64,000 nt of DNA, taken from NCBI GenBank assembly GCA_039090855.1, contig CM077034.1, positions 11,362,984 through 11,426,983 on the forward strand, written 5' to 3'. A program made the position numbers and the translations under genes. Shown one piece after another: positions 1 through 11,199 of the stretch (the first letter of the stretch is position 1; each line of letters opens with the position of its first letter). The notes under the pieces were generated by a model. The model ran no database searches. It saw only the letters and a list, made by a program, of their open reading frames with translations, and had not been told where the DNA came from. The stretch comes from Macrothele yani (taxonomy: Eukaryota; Arthropoda; Arachnida; Araneae; Macrothelidae).

Positions 1-88
1 TCCAGAGAAGGGAGATAGCCAGTGCTGTAAGACAAACAACATCCTTGCCTTACCGGGATTCGAACCCGGACCCCTTTCGAAAGAATGA
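1..88 (-). mobile_element. tRNA-derived SINE, partial copy at window edge
   Basis: This is the left-cut end of the main SINE family in the window. Read on the minus strand, the family has a tRNA-Leu-like head (A box near GTGGCGCAGTGGTCTAAGG, B box GGTTCGAATCC), a body of about 110 bp ending in GGTCGTTAAACCTCCAAT, and an A-rich tail. Here only the B-box half of the head and the start of the body are inside the window. The head breaks off where the poly-T of the next copy starts. Confidence 0.85.
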
Positions 89-313
89 TTTTTTTTTTTT
101 AATTCAAGGTTTAACGACCGCCGTGAGCAACTCAATGGGCTATAAGCAGTCGCCCGTCCCTAATTTAGGGTCACTGGTTCCAGGAAAGGGAGAGAGCCAG
201 TGCCGTATGACAAACACAACATCCATGCCGGACCGGGATTCGAACCCGGACCCCTTACGGACGAATGATCAGAGGCCATCCATCGCCTTAGACCACTGCG
301 CCACCGGGGCGGC
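89..313 (-). mobile_element. tRNA-derived SINE, full copy
   Basis: Complete copy on the minus strand. The head starts GCCGCCCCGGTGGCGCAGTG at the high-coordinate end, the B box (GGATTCGAACCC on the plus strand) lies near 236-247, and the poly-A tail is the T run at 89-100. It joins the next copy with no spacer, so three copies run head to tail. Confidence 0.9.
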
Positions 314-520
314 TATTGGAGGTTTAACGACCGCCGTGAGCAACTCAATGGGCTATAAGCAGCAGCCCGTCCTTAATTTAGGGTCACTGGTTCCAGGGAA
401 GGGAAAGAGCCAGTGTCGTAAGACAAACACAACATCCATGCCTCACTGGGATTCGAACCCGGACCCCTTTCGGACGAATGAGCAGAGGCCATCCATCGCC
501 GTAGACCATTGCGCCACCGG
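314..520 (-). mobile_element. tRNA-derived SINE, copy lacking the last head bases
   Basis: Third copy of the head-to-tail series. The body and both pol III boxes are present, but the outermost six or so head bases (GCCGCC) are missing where Tc1-like sequence begins at 521. There is no long A tail between it and the preceding copy, which fits tandem duplication rather than an independent insertion. Confidence 0.85.
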
Positions 521-784
521 CAACCCATGGAATGGTACGTGTACATACTGAGGTTGCAGCATTTTTACTCACTTGTACACTGAGGTCTTGTGCACTCCGT
601 CGATTAGCTGTAACAACTCTCCTGAGGCTTTGACGTCCTCTATCACTGATTTTCTTTGATCTGCTGGTACGTTTTGCTGCTTGAGGCACACCATGTGCCT
701 TCCAATTATTCAGTACATCCAAAACACTTGATTTGGGTATATTTAAATGCCTCTCGGTTGCTCTTATGGACAACACACTAATAT
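521..784 (-). pseudogene. Tc1-like transposase N-terminal fragment (interrupted)
   Basis: The minus strand reads a Tc1-type helix-turn-helix: SIRATERHLNIPKSSVLDVL, then a second DNA-binding segment with RGRQSLRRVVTANRRSAQDL. The DDE catalytic domain is missing because the fragment ends at the SINE at 520. Its upstream end is at 784, where a foreign element begins after the bases TAATAT. The missing 5' part continues at 10973-11167, again starting with TAATAT. Removing the intervening element and one TAATAT restores a continuous Tc1 N-terminal reading, so this Tc1 was the insertion target. Confidence 0.85.
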
Positions 785-1021
785 CATACGCGATACTGAC
801 CAAGGAACAAAAAAGCTGAACTTTTTAATCAGGCGAAAAAAATCCGAACATGCGACGAGAAAGTGTTAATATAAAGCAGCACAAGCAAGATGGAATTGTT
901 CACTGTATTCACAATATAAAATTACTGAATTCAAAACAAAAAGTGATTCTAAAAGACACCGCTTCAAACACATCGTTTTTATTGTACTTGCTAGAACATC
1001 AGCTCAATTTTCCTCTTGTGT

Positions 1022-4000
1022 TGCTTTCTTCTCAGCAAGTTCCATGGCCATATTTGTCTTTTGTCGACTCTGCAGCTGCACAGCAATCTTTGCTTAGTTT
1101 TTCTTCCTGTTGATAGAATTCCCTTCCTATTTCTTCACCACTTTTATTTCTTCCTCCCCTTTTATTCCTTCAGATGACAATAATTTATCCATCGTGCTGA
1201 AAGAACTTTCAGCCTGAGGACCATGAATGCATGATATCAAAGCTTTCGCTAATTTTGATAAATGGTGTGACTTTCAGAATATGACTTCTCACCAAGTTCC
1301 ATGGCCATATTTGTCTTTTGTCGACTCTGCAGCTGCACAGCGGTCTTTGCTTAGTTTTTCTTTCTGTTGATATAATTCCCTTCCCATTTCTTCGCCACTT
1401 TTCTTTCCTCCTCCCCTTTCATTCCCTCCGATGACAATAATTTATCCATCGTGCTGAAAGAACTTTCAGCCTGAGGACCATGAATGCATGATATCAAAGC
1501 TTTCGCTAATTTTGATAAATGGTGTGACTTTCAGAATATGACTTCTCAGCAAGCTCCATGGCCATATTTGTCTTTTGTCGACTCTGCAGCTGCACAGCAA
1601 TCTTTGCTTAGTTTTTCTTTCTGTTGATAGAATTCCCTTCCTATTTCTTCGCCACTTTTATTTCTTCCTCCCCTTTTATTCCTTCAGATGACAATAATTT
1701 ATCCATTGTGCTGAAAGAACTTTCAGCCTGAGGACCATGAATGCATGATATCAAAGCTTTCGCTAATTTTGATAAATGCTGTGACTTTCAGAATATGACT
1801 TCTCACCAAGTTCCATGGCCATATTTGTCTTTTGTCGACTCTGCAGCTGCACAGCAGTCTTTGCTTAGTTTTTCTTTCTGTTGATATAATTCCCTTCCCA
1901 TTTCTTCGCCACTTTTCTTTCCTCCTCCCCTTTCATTCCCTCCGATGACAATAATTTATCCATCGTGCTGAAAGAACTTTCAGCCTGAGGACCATGAATG
2001 CATGATATCAAAGCTTTCGCTAATTTTGATAAATGGTGTGACTTTCAGAATATGACTTCTCAGCAAGTTCCATGGCCATATTTGTCTTTTGTCGACTCTG
2101 CAGCTGCACAGCAGTCTTTGCTTAGTTTTTCTTTCTGTTGATATAATTCCCTTCCCATTTCTTCGCCACTTTTCTTTCCTCCTCCCCTTTCATTCCCTCA
2201 GATGACAATAATTTATCCATCGTGCTGAAAGAACTTTCAGCCTGAGGACCATGAATGCATGATATCAAAGCTTTCGCTAATTTTGATAAATGGTGTGACT
2301 TTCAGAATATGACTTCTCAGCAAGTTCCATGGCCATATTTGTCTTTTGTTGACTCTGCAGCTGCACAGCAGTCTTTGCTTAGTTTTTCTTTCTGTTGATA
2401 TAATTCCCTTCCTATTTCTTCGCCACTTTTCTTTCCTCCTCCCCTTTCATTCCCTCAGATGACAATAATTTATCCATCGTGCTGAAAGAACTTTCAGCCT
2501 GAGGACCATGAATGCATGATATCAAAGCTTTCGCTAATTTTGATAAATGGTGTGACTTTCAGAATATGACTTCTCACCAAGTTCCATGGCCATATTTGTC
2601 TTTTGTCGACTCTGCAGCTGCACAGCAGTCTTTGCTTAGTTTTTCTTTCTGTTGATATAATTTCCTTCCCATTTCTTCGCCACTTTTCTTTCCTCCTCCC
2701 CTTTCATTCCCTCCGATGACAATAATTTATCCATCGTGCTGAAAGAACTTTCAGCCTGAGGACCATGAATGCATGATATCAAAGCTTTCGCTAATTTTGA
2801 TAAATGGTGTGACTTTCAGAATATGACTTCTCAGCAAGTTCCATGGCCATATTTGTCTTTTGTCGACTCTGCAGCTGCACAGCAATCTTTGCTTAGTTTT
2901 TCTTTCTGTTGATAGAATTCCCTTCCTATTTCTTCGCCACTTTTATTTCTTCCTCCCCTTTTATTCCTTCAGATGACAATAATTTATCCATTGTGCTGAA
3001 AGAACTTTCAGCCTGAGGACCATGAATGCATGATATCAAAGCTTTCGCTAATTTTGATAAATGGTGTGACTTTCAGAATATGACTTCTCACCAAGTTCCA
3101 TGGCCATATTTGTCTTTTGTCGACTCTGCAGCTGCACAGCAGTCTTTGCTTAGTTTTTCTTTCTGTTGATATAATTCCCTTCCCATTTCTTCGCCACTTT
3201 TCTTTCCTCCTCCCCTTTCATTCCCTCCGATGACAATAATTTATCCATCGTGCTGAAAGAACTTTCAGCCTGAGGACCATGAATGCATGATATCAAAGCT
3301 TTCGCTAATTTTGATAAATGGTGTGACTTTCAGAATATGACTTCTCACCAAGTTCCATGGCCATATTTGTCTTTTGTCGACTCTGCAGCTGCACAGCAGT
3401 CTTTGCTTAGTTTTTATTTCTGTTGATATAATTCCCTTCCTATTTCTTCGCCACTTTTCTTTCCTCCTCCCCTTTCATTCCCTCAGATGACAATTTATCC
3501 ATCGTGCTGAAAGAACTTTCAGCCTGAGGACCATGAATGCATGATATCAAAGCTTTCGCTAATTTTGATAAATGGTGTGACTTTCAGAATATGACTTCTC
3601 AGCAAGTTCCATGGCCATATTTGTCTTTTGTTGACTCTGCAGCTGCACAGCAGTCTTTGCTTAGTTTTTCTTTCTGTTGATATAATTCCCTTCCTATTTC
3701 TTCGCCACTTTTCTTTCCTCCTCCCCTTTCATTCCCTCAGATGACAATAATTTATCCATCGTGCTGAAAGAACTTTCAGCCTGAGGACCATGAATGCATG
3801 ATATCAAAGCTTTCGCTAATTTTGATAAATGGTGTGACTTTCAGAATATGACTTCTCACCAAGTTCCATGGCCATATTTGTCTTTTGTCGACTCTGCAGC
3901 TGCACAGCAGTCTTTGCTTAGTTTTTCTTTCTGTTGATATAATTCCCTTCCCATTTCTTCGCCACTTTTCTTTCCTCCTCCCCTTTCATTCCCTCCGATG

Positions 4001-7000
4001 ACAATAATTTATCCATCGTGCTGAAAGAACTTTCAGCCTGAGGACCATGAATGCATGATATCAAAGCTTTCGCTAATTTTGATAAATGGTGTGACTTTCA
4101 GAATATGACTTCTCAGCAAGCTCCATGGCCATATTTGTCTTTTGTCGACTCTGCAGCTGCACAGCAATCTTTGCTTAGTTTTTCTTTCTGTTGATATAAT
4201 TCCCTTCCTATTTCTTCGCCACTTTTATTTCTTCCTCCCCTTTCATTCCTTCAGATGACAATAATTTATCCATTGTGCTGAAAGAACTTTCAGCCTGAGG
4301 ACCATGAATGCATGATATCAAAGCTTTCGCTAATTTTGATAAATGGTGTGACTTTCAGAATATGACTTCTCACCAAGTTCCATGGCCATATTTGTCTTTT
4401 GTCGACTCTGCAGCTGCACAGCAGTCTTTGCTTAGTTTTTCTTTCTGTTGATATAATTCCCTTCCCATTTCTTCGCCACTTTTCTTTCCTCCTCCCCTTT
4501 CATTCCCTCCGATGACAATAATTTATCCATCGTGCTGAAAGAACTTTCAGCCTGAGGACCATGAATGCATGATATCAAAGCTTTCGCTAATTTTGATAAA
4601 TGGTGTGACTTTCAGAATATGACTTCTCAGCAAGTTCCATGGCCATATTTGTCTTTTGTCGACTCTGCAGCTGCACAGCAGTCTTTGCTTAGTTTTTCTT
4701 TCTGTTGATATAATTCCCTTCCTATTTCTTCGCCACTTTTCTTTCCTCCTCCCCTTTCATTCCCTCAGATGACAATAATTTATCCATCGTGCTGAAAGAA
4801 CTTTCAGCCTGAGGACCATGAATGCATGATATCAAAGCTTTCGCTAATTTTGATAAATGGTGTGACTTTCAGAATATGACTTCTCAGCAAGTTCCATGGC
4901 CATATTTGTCTTTTGTTGACTCTGCAGCTGCACAGCAGTCTTTGCTTAGTTTTTCTTTCTGTTGATATAATTCCCTTCCTATTTCTTCGCCACTTTTCTT
5001 TCCTCCTCCCCTTTCATTCCCTCAGATGACAATAATTTATCCATCGTGCTGAAAGAACTTTCAGCCTGAGGACCATGAATGCATGATATCAAAGCTTTCG
5101 CTAATTTTGATAAATGGTGTGACTTTCAGAATATGACTTCTCACCAAGTTCCATGGCCATATTTGTCTTTTGTCGACTCTGCAGCTGCACAGCAGTCTTT
5201 GCTTAGTTTTTCTTTCTGTTGATATAATTCCCTTCCCATTTCTTCGCCACTTTTCTTTCCTCCTCCCCTTTCATTCCCTCCGATGACAATAATTTATCCA
5301 TCGTGCTGAAAGAACTTTCAGCCTGAGGACCATGAATGCATGATATCAAAGCTTTCGCTAATTTTGATAAATGGTGTGACTTTCAGAATATGACTTCTCA
5401 GCAAGTTCCATGGCCATATTTGTCTTTTGTCGACTCTGCAGCTGCACAGCAATCTTTGCTTAGTTTTTCTTTCTGTTGATAGAATTCCCTTCCTATTTCT
5501 TCGCCACTTTTATTTCTTCCTCCCCTTTTATTCCTTCAGATGACAATAATTTATCCATTGTGCTGAAAGAACTTTCAGCCTGAGGACCATGAATGCATGA
5601 TATCAAAGCTTTCGCTAATTTTGATAAATGGTGTGACTTTCAGAATATGACTTCTCACCAAGTTCCATGGCCATATTTGTCTTTTGTCGACTCTGCAGCT
5701 GCACAGCAGTCTTTGCTTAGTTTTTCTTTCTGTTGATATAATTCCCTTCCCATTTCTTCGCCACTTTTCTTTCCTCCTCCCCTTTCATTCCCTCCGATGA
5801 CAATAATTTATCCATCGTGCTGAAAGAACTTTCAGCCTGAGGACCATGAATGCATGATATCAAAGCTTTCGCTAATTTTGATAAATGGTGTGACTTTCAG
5901 AATATGACTTCTCACCAAGTTCCATGGCCATATTTGTCTTTTTGTCGACTCTGCAGCTGCACAGCAGTCTTTGCTTAGTTTTTATTTCTGTTGATATAAT
6001 TCCCTTCCTATTTCTTCGCCACTTTTCTTTCCTCCTCCCCTTTCATTCCCTCAGATGACAATAATTTATCCATCGTGCTGAAAGAACTTTCAGCCTGAGG
6101 ACCATGAATGCATGATATCAAAGCTTTCGCTAATTTTGATAAATGGTGTGACTTTCAGAATATGACTTCTCAGCAAGTTCCATGGCCATATTTGTCTTTT
6201 GTTGACTCTGCAGCTGCACAGCAGTCTTTGCTTAGTTTTTCTTTCTGTTGATATAATTCCCTTCCTATTTCTTCGCCACTTTTCTTTCCTCCTCCCCTTT
6301 CATTCCCTCAGATGACAATAATTTATCCATCGTGCTGAAAGAACTTTCAGCCTGAGGACCATGAATGCATGATATCAAAGCTTTCGCTAATTTTGATAAA
6401 TGGTGTGACTTTCAGAATATGACTTCTCACCAAGTTCCATGGCCATATTTGTCTTTTGTCGACTCTGCAGCTGCACAGCAGTCTTTGCTTAGTTTTTATT
6501 TCTGTTGATATAATTCCCTTCCTATTTCTTCGCCACTTTTCTTTCCTCCTCCCCTTTCATTCCCTCCGATGACAATATTTATCCATCGTGCTGAAAGAAC
6601 TTTCAGCCTGAGGACCATGAATGCATGATATCAAAGCTTTCGCTAATTTTGATAAATGGTGTGACTTTCAGAATATGACTTCTCAGCAAGTTCCATGGCC
6701 ATATTTGTCTTTTGTCGACTCTGCAGCTGCACAGCAGTCTTTGCTTAGTTTTTCTTTCTGTTGATATAATTCCCTTCCCATTTCTTCGCCACTTTTCTTT
6801 CCTCCTCCCCTTTCATTCCCTCCGATGACAATAATTTATCCATCGTGCTGAAAGAACTTTCAGCCTGAGGACCATGAATGCATGATATCAAAGCTTTCGC
6901 TAATTTTGATAAATGGTGTGACTTTCAGAATATGACTTCTCAGCAAGTTCCATGGCCATATTTGTCTTTTGTCGACTCTGCAGCTGCACAGCAATCTTTG

Positions 7001-9764
7001 CTTAGTTTTTCTTTCTGTTGATAGAATTCCCTTCCTATTTCTTCGCCACTTTTATTTCTTCCTCCCCTTTTATTCCTTCAGATGACAATAATTTATCCAT
7101 TGTGCTGAAAGAACTTTCAGCCTGAGGACCATGAATGCATGATATCAAAGCTTTCGCTAATTTTGATAAATGGTGTGACTTTCAGAATATGACTTCTCAC
7201 CAAGTTCCATGGCCATATTTGTCTTTTGTCGACTCTGCAGCTGCACAGCAGTCTTTGCTTAGTTTTTCTTTCTGTTGATATAATTCCCTTCCTATTTCTT
7301 CGCCACTTTTCTTTCCTCCTCCCCTTTCATTCCCTCCGATGACAATAATTTATCCATCGTGCTGAAAGAACTTTCAGCCTGAGGACCATGAATGCATGAT
7401 ATCAAAGCTTTCGCTAATTTTGATAAATGGTGTGACTTTCAGAATATGACTTCTCACCAAGTTCCATGGCCATATTTGTCTTTTGTTGACTCTGCAGCTG
7501 CACAGCAGTCTTTGCTTAGTTTTTATTTCTGTTGATATAATTCCCTTCCTATTTCTTCGCCACTTTTCTTTCCTCCTCCCCTTTCATTCCCTCAGATGAC
7601 AATAATTTATCCATCGTGCTGAAAGAACTTTCAGCCTGAGGACCATGAATGCATGATATCAAAGCTTTCGCTAATTTTGATAAATGGTGTGACTTTCAGA
7701 ATATGACTTCTCAGCAAGTTCCATGGCCATATTTGTCTTTTGTTGACTCTGCAGCTGCACAGCAGTCTTTGCTTAGTTTTTCTTTCTGTTGATATAATTC
7801 CCTTCCTATTTCTTCGCCACTTTTCTTTCCTCCTCCCCTTTCATTCCCTCAGATGACAATAATTTATCCATCGTGCTGAAAGAACTTTCAGCCTGAGGAC
7901 CATGAATGCATGATATCAAAGCTTTCGCTAATTTTGATAAATGGTGTGACTTTCAGAATATGACTTCTCACCAAGTTCCATGGCCATATTTGTCTTTTGT
8001 CGACTCTGCAGCTGCACAGCAGTCTTTGCTTAGTTTTTATTTCTGTTGATATAATTCCCTTCCTATTTCTTCGCCACTTTTCTTTCCTCCTCCCCTTTCA
8101 TTCCCTCCGATGACAATTTATCCATCGTGCTGAAAGAACTTTCAGCCTGAGGACCATGAATGCATGATATCAAAGCTTTCGCTAATTTTGATAAATGGTG
8201 TGACTTTCAGAATATGACTTCTCAGCAAGTTCCATGGCCATATTTGTCTTTTGTCGACTCTGCAGCTGCACAGCAGTCTTTGCTTAGTTTTCATTTCTGT
8301 TGATATAATTCCCTTCCTATTTCTTCGCCACTTTTCTTTCCTCCTCCCCTTTCATTCCCTCCGATGACAATAATTTATCCATCGTGCTGAAAGAACTTTC
8401 AGCCTGAGGACCATGAATGCATGATATCAAAGCTTTCGCTAATTTTGATAAATGGTGTGACTTTCAGAATATGACTTCTCAGCAAGTTCCATGGCCATAT
8501 TTGTCTTTTGTTGACTCTGCAGCTGCACAGCAGTCTTTGCTTAGTTTTTCTTTCTGTTGATATAATTCCCTTCCTATTTCTTCGCCACTTTTCTTTCCTC
8601 CTCCCCTTTCATTCCCTCAGATGACAATAATTTATCCATCGTGCTGAAAGAACTTTCAGCCTGAGGACCATGAATGCATGATATCAAAGCTTTCGCTAAT
8701 TTTGATAAATGGTGTGACTTTCAGAATATGACTTCTCACCAAGTTCCATGGCCATATTTGTCTTTTGTCGACTCTGCAGCTGCACAGCAGTCTTTGCTTA
8801 GTTTTTCTTTCTGTTGATATAATTCCCTTCCCATTTCTTCGCCACTTTTCTTTCCTCCTCCCCTTTCATTCCCTCCGATGACAATAATTTATCCATCGTG
8901 CTGAAAGAACTTTCAGCCTGAGGACCATGAATGCATGATATCAAAGCTTTCGCTAATTTTGATAAATGGTGTGACTTTCAGAATATGACTTCTCACCAAG
9001 TTCCATGGCCATATTTGTCTTTTGTCGACTCTGCAGCTGCACAGCAGTCTTTGCTTAGTTTTTCTTTCTGTTGATATAATTCCCTTCCTATTTCTTCGCC
9101 ACTTTTCTTTCCTCCTCCCCTTTCATTCCCTCCGATGACAATTTATCCAACGTGCTGAAAGAACTTTCAGCCTGAGGACCATGAATGCATGATATCAAAG
9201 CTTTCGCTAATTTTGATAAATGGTGTGACTTTCAGAATATGACTTCTCAGCAAGTTCCATGGCCATATTTGTCTTTTGTCGACTCTGCAGCTGCACAGCA
9301 GTCTTTGCTTAGTTTTTCTTTCTGTTGATATAATTCCCTTCCCATTTCTTCGCCACTTTTCTTTCCTCCTCCCCTTTCATTCCCTCCGATGACAATAATT
9401 TATCCATCGTGCTGAAAGAACTTTCAGCCTGAGGACCATGAATGCATGATATCAAAGCTTTCGCTAATTTTGATAAATGGTGTGACTTTCAGAATATGAC
9501 TTCTCACCAAGTTCCATGGCCATATTTGTCTTTTGTCGACTCTGCAGCTGCACAGCAATCTTTGCTTAGTTTTTCTTTCTGTTGATATAATTCCCTTCCT
9601 ATTTCTTCGCCACTTTTCTTTCCTCCTCCCCTTTCATTCCCTCCGATGACAATAATTTATCCATCGTGCTGAAAGAACTTTCAGCCTGAGGACCACGATC
9701 GCATGATATCAAAGCTTTCGCTACTTTAGATAAATGGTGTGACTTTCAGAATATGAATACCATG
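1022..9764. repeat. 257-bp tandem satellite array, 34 copies
   Basis: The unit is marked by TCCATGGCCATATTTGTC. Its occurrences start at 1041, 1298, 1555, 1812, 2069 and so on to 9513, a 257-bp step. Thirty-three steps would give 8481 bp; the observed 8472 bp is explained by small indels in five copies (near 3490, 5940, 6574, 8113 and 9140). Copies differ by a few diagnostic bases: cagc/cacc, cgac/tgac, caatc/cagtc, cctatt/cccatt, cagatg/ccgatg. The minus strand reads SCIHGPQAESSFSTMDKLLS, similar to the hAT C-terminal dimerisation motif. A stop interrupts each unit, so no long ORF crosses the array. Confidence 0.97.
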
Positions 9765-9801
9765 CATCACTTCTAACAAATTTTTAAACTCAATCACTTC
9801 T

Positions 9802-10170
9802 AATACAAATTTTGTAGATGACAATCCAATTTTTGGCGTAAATGTGACAAGGATGGTAAGTCAGATAATATCCGAAAACTTGAAAATTTTCATCGTCCTG
9901 GAGCTGGACTTGAACCCGCCTCTCCCAGGAAACGCCCGGGTATGCTAACCACTACACCACCCAGAACGACCAAGTTTCAAGTTTCCGATTTTTTTAGCAT
10001 ACCCGGGCGTTTTCTGGGAGACGCGGGTTCGAGTCCCGCTCCAGGATGATTAAAATTTTCAAGTTTTCGGATATTATCTGACTTACCATCCTTGTCACAT
10101 TTATGCCAAAAATCGGATTGTCATCTACAAAATTTGTATTACATGGCGTAATCCCGTATTTCTTTCATGA
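9802..10170. mobile_element. Inverted (palindromic) dimer of a second tRNA-derived SINE
   Basis: Two copies of one sequence lie head to head. The left copy is on the minus strand with a tRNA-like head (A box GTGTAGTGGTTAGCA, B box GGTTCAAGTCC). The right copy is on the plus strand, lacks the A-box half, and keeps the B box GGTTCGAGTCC near 10026. Arms of roughly 150 bp surround a short centre. The right side has an extra 30-bp tail. The whole is flanked by the 12-bp repeat TCAATCACTTCT (9790-9801 and 10171-10182). The matching element at 43571-43582 has a single TCAGTCACTTCT, which is the empty site. Confidence 0.85.
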
Positions 10171-10182
10171 TCAATCACTTCT

Positions 10183-10972
10183 GTTTTTGGAAAATTTTAC
10201 CTACCTCATCAAGCTTAAATGCAGACATTTATGGAAGAAAATCACACTTAACAACATGGGATAGTGAGAACATCGCGGGACGAAAAAAAAAAAAAATTGC
10301 TTGAAATTTTCACTTTTACCGACATCCGTTTCCGGAAACTTCCTCCATTTTTAGGGTTGAAAGGCAGTATTTGTGGAATAAAAGAATATTCAAAAACAAT
10401 ACTGGGCAGAAGAAACATCGCAAGAAAAAAAAAAAAAAAAGATTACAGGAGAAATCTTTGCTGCATCTATCTTAAATTTTCGAAAGTTTTATAAGATGGA
10501 ATCCTGTCGTCAAACGAAAAACGATTCCCACTCCCCACCATTAGTTGTGCATTGATCTAGAGTATGCCCAAAATGATAACAGAAATAGCAGAATTCTTCA
10601 AATCTATGGAAGAATCTTTGCCTGAAGACTACAGGGAAATCTTTGCGCCATCTTAACTTCCGTTTTTGGAAATTGTTGCCCACAGTTTCATGCTAAAATA
10701 CAAACATTTATGCAATAAAATGGCATTTAATAACAATATTGGGAACGTGCAACATCATGAGAAAAAGATATTACGATTACGGGAAAATTCGTCACTCTGT
10801 TTAACTTCAGTTTTAGATAGGATAGTTTTGAAAGATGAAATACTATCCCCAGACGGAAAATGACCCCCCCCCATCCCCAATTTCTTTTCAGTTCCACATC
10901 GACCTCGAGAATATCAAATGACAAAAAAAAAAAAAACGGAATTCCGCAGATTCGTGGGAGAATCTCACGTAC
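10183..10972 (-). repeat. Degenerate subrepeats in the body of the unrecognised element
   Basis: About four divergent ~150-200-bp repeats share blocks such as GGGAGAAATCTTCGCT, CTTCCGTTTTTGGAAA and AACATCGCGGGA on the plus strand. The same blocks recur at 43585-44369 and, on the opposite strand, at 59505-61015. ORFs of 65-85 codons here are not conserved between the copies, so I treat the region as non-coding. Confidence 0.7.
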
Positions 10973-11167
10973 ATAATATAACAACGAACAAGTTTTCCTT
11001 TCTTAAAGTGAGTTCTCTCCTGCCACATTTTCACTCAACCTGCGTGATGATCGCGGTCAGCTGCCTGCTTGTTTTTATACCATTTGCAGCTGTATCGGGC
11101 ATCTTAACGCAGAGGATTCGTTCATTTACTTTTGAAGGGGTGTCCGGTGACTTGTGTCAGTATAGTG
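10973..11167 (-). pseudogene. 5' end of the interrupted Tc1-like element
   Basis: The minus strand carries a Tc1-like end, CACTATACTGACACAAGTCA from 11167, then a short leader and an N-terminal reading RELTLRKENLFVVIL. This reading continues into the fragment at 521-784 once the inserted element and one TAATAT are removed. A TA at 11168-11169 bounds it and is shared with the next Tc1, so two Tc1 elements abut at one TA. Confidence 0.75.
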
Positions 11168-11199
11168 TACACTGAAGAGCAACTGAATTATAGATACCT

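Larger units (their letters stand above)
785..10972 (-). mobile_element. Unrecognised inverted-repeat transposon (copy 1) carrying a satellite array
   Basis: The element is bounded by the 6-bp direct repeat TAATAT (779-784 and 10973-10978) inside a Tc1 transposase gene. Its ends are imperfect inverted repeats: CATACGCGATACT on the left, and TGTACGTGAGATT reading inward from the right. Outside the array it matches a 1340-bp element at 43030-44369, so the two loci define its length independently. From left to right it holds a ~240-bp unique end, 34 copies of a 257-bp unit, a later palindromic SINE insertion (9802-10170), and about 800 bp of degenerate subrepeats. The minus strand of the 257-bp unit resembles a hAT C-terminal dimerisation motif. 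No full transposase remains, so this copy is non-autonomous. I do not recognise the family. Confidence 0.75.

Noticed and set aside
236..313. Functional tRNA-Leu gene
   Set aside because: The A and B boxes are present but the head lacks a proper anticodon stem and continues into the SINE body; the same structure recurs many times with target duplications.
1022..9764. CRISPR-like or coding tandem repeat
   Set aside because: Units are directly adjacent with no spacers, the length is 257 bp, the genome is animal, and stops interrupt every frame of each unit.
9900..9970. Functional tRNA gene near 9.9 kb
   Set aside because: The A and B boxes belong to an inverted SINE dimer; the second copy lacks the A box and both continue into a shared non-tRNA body.
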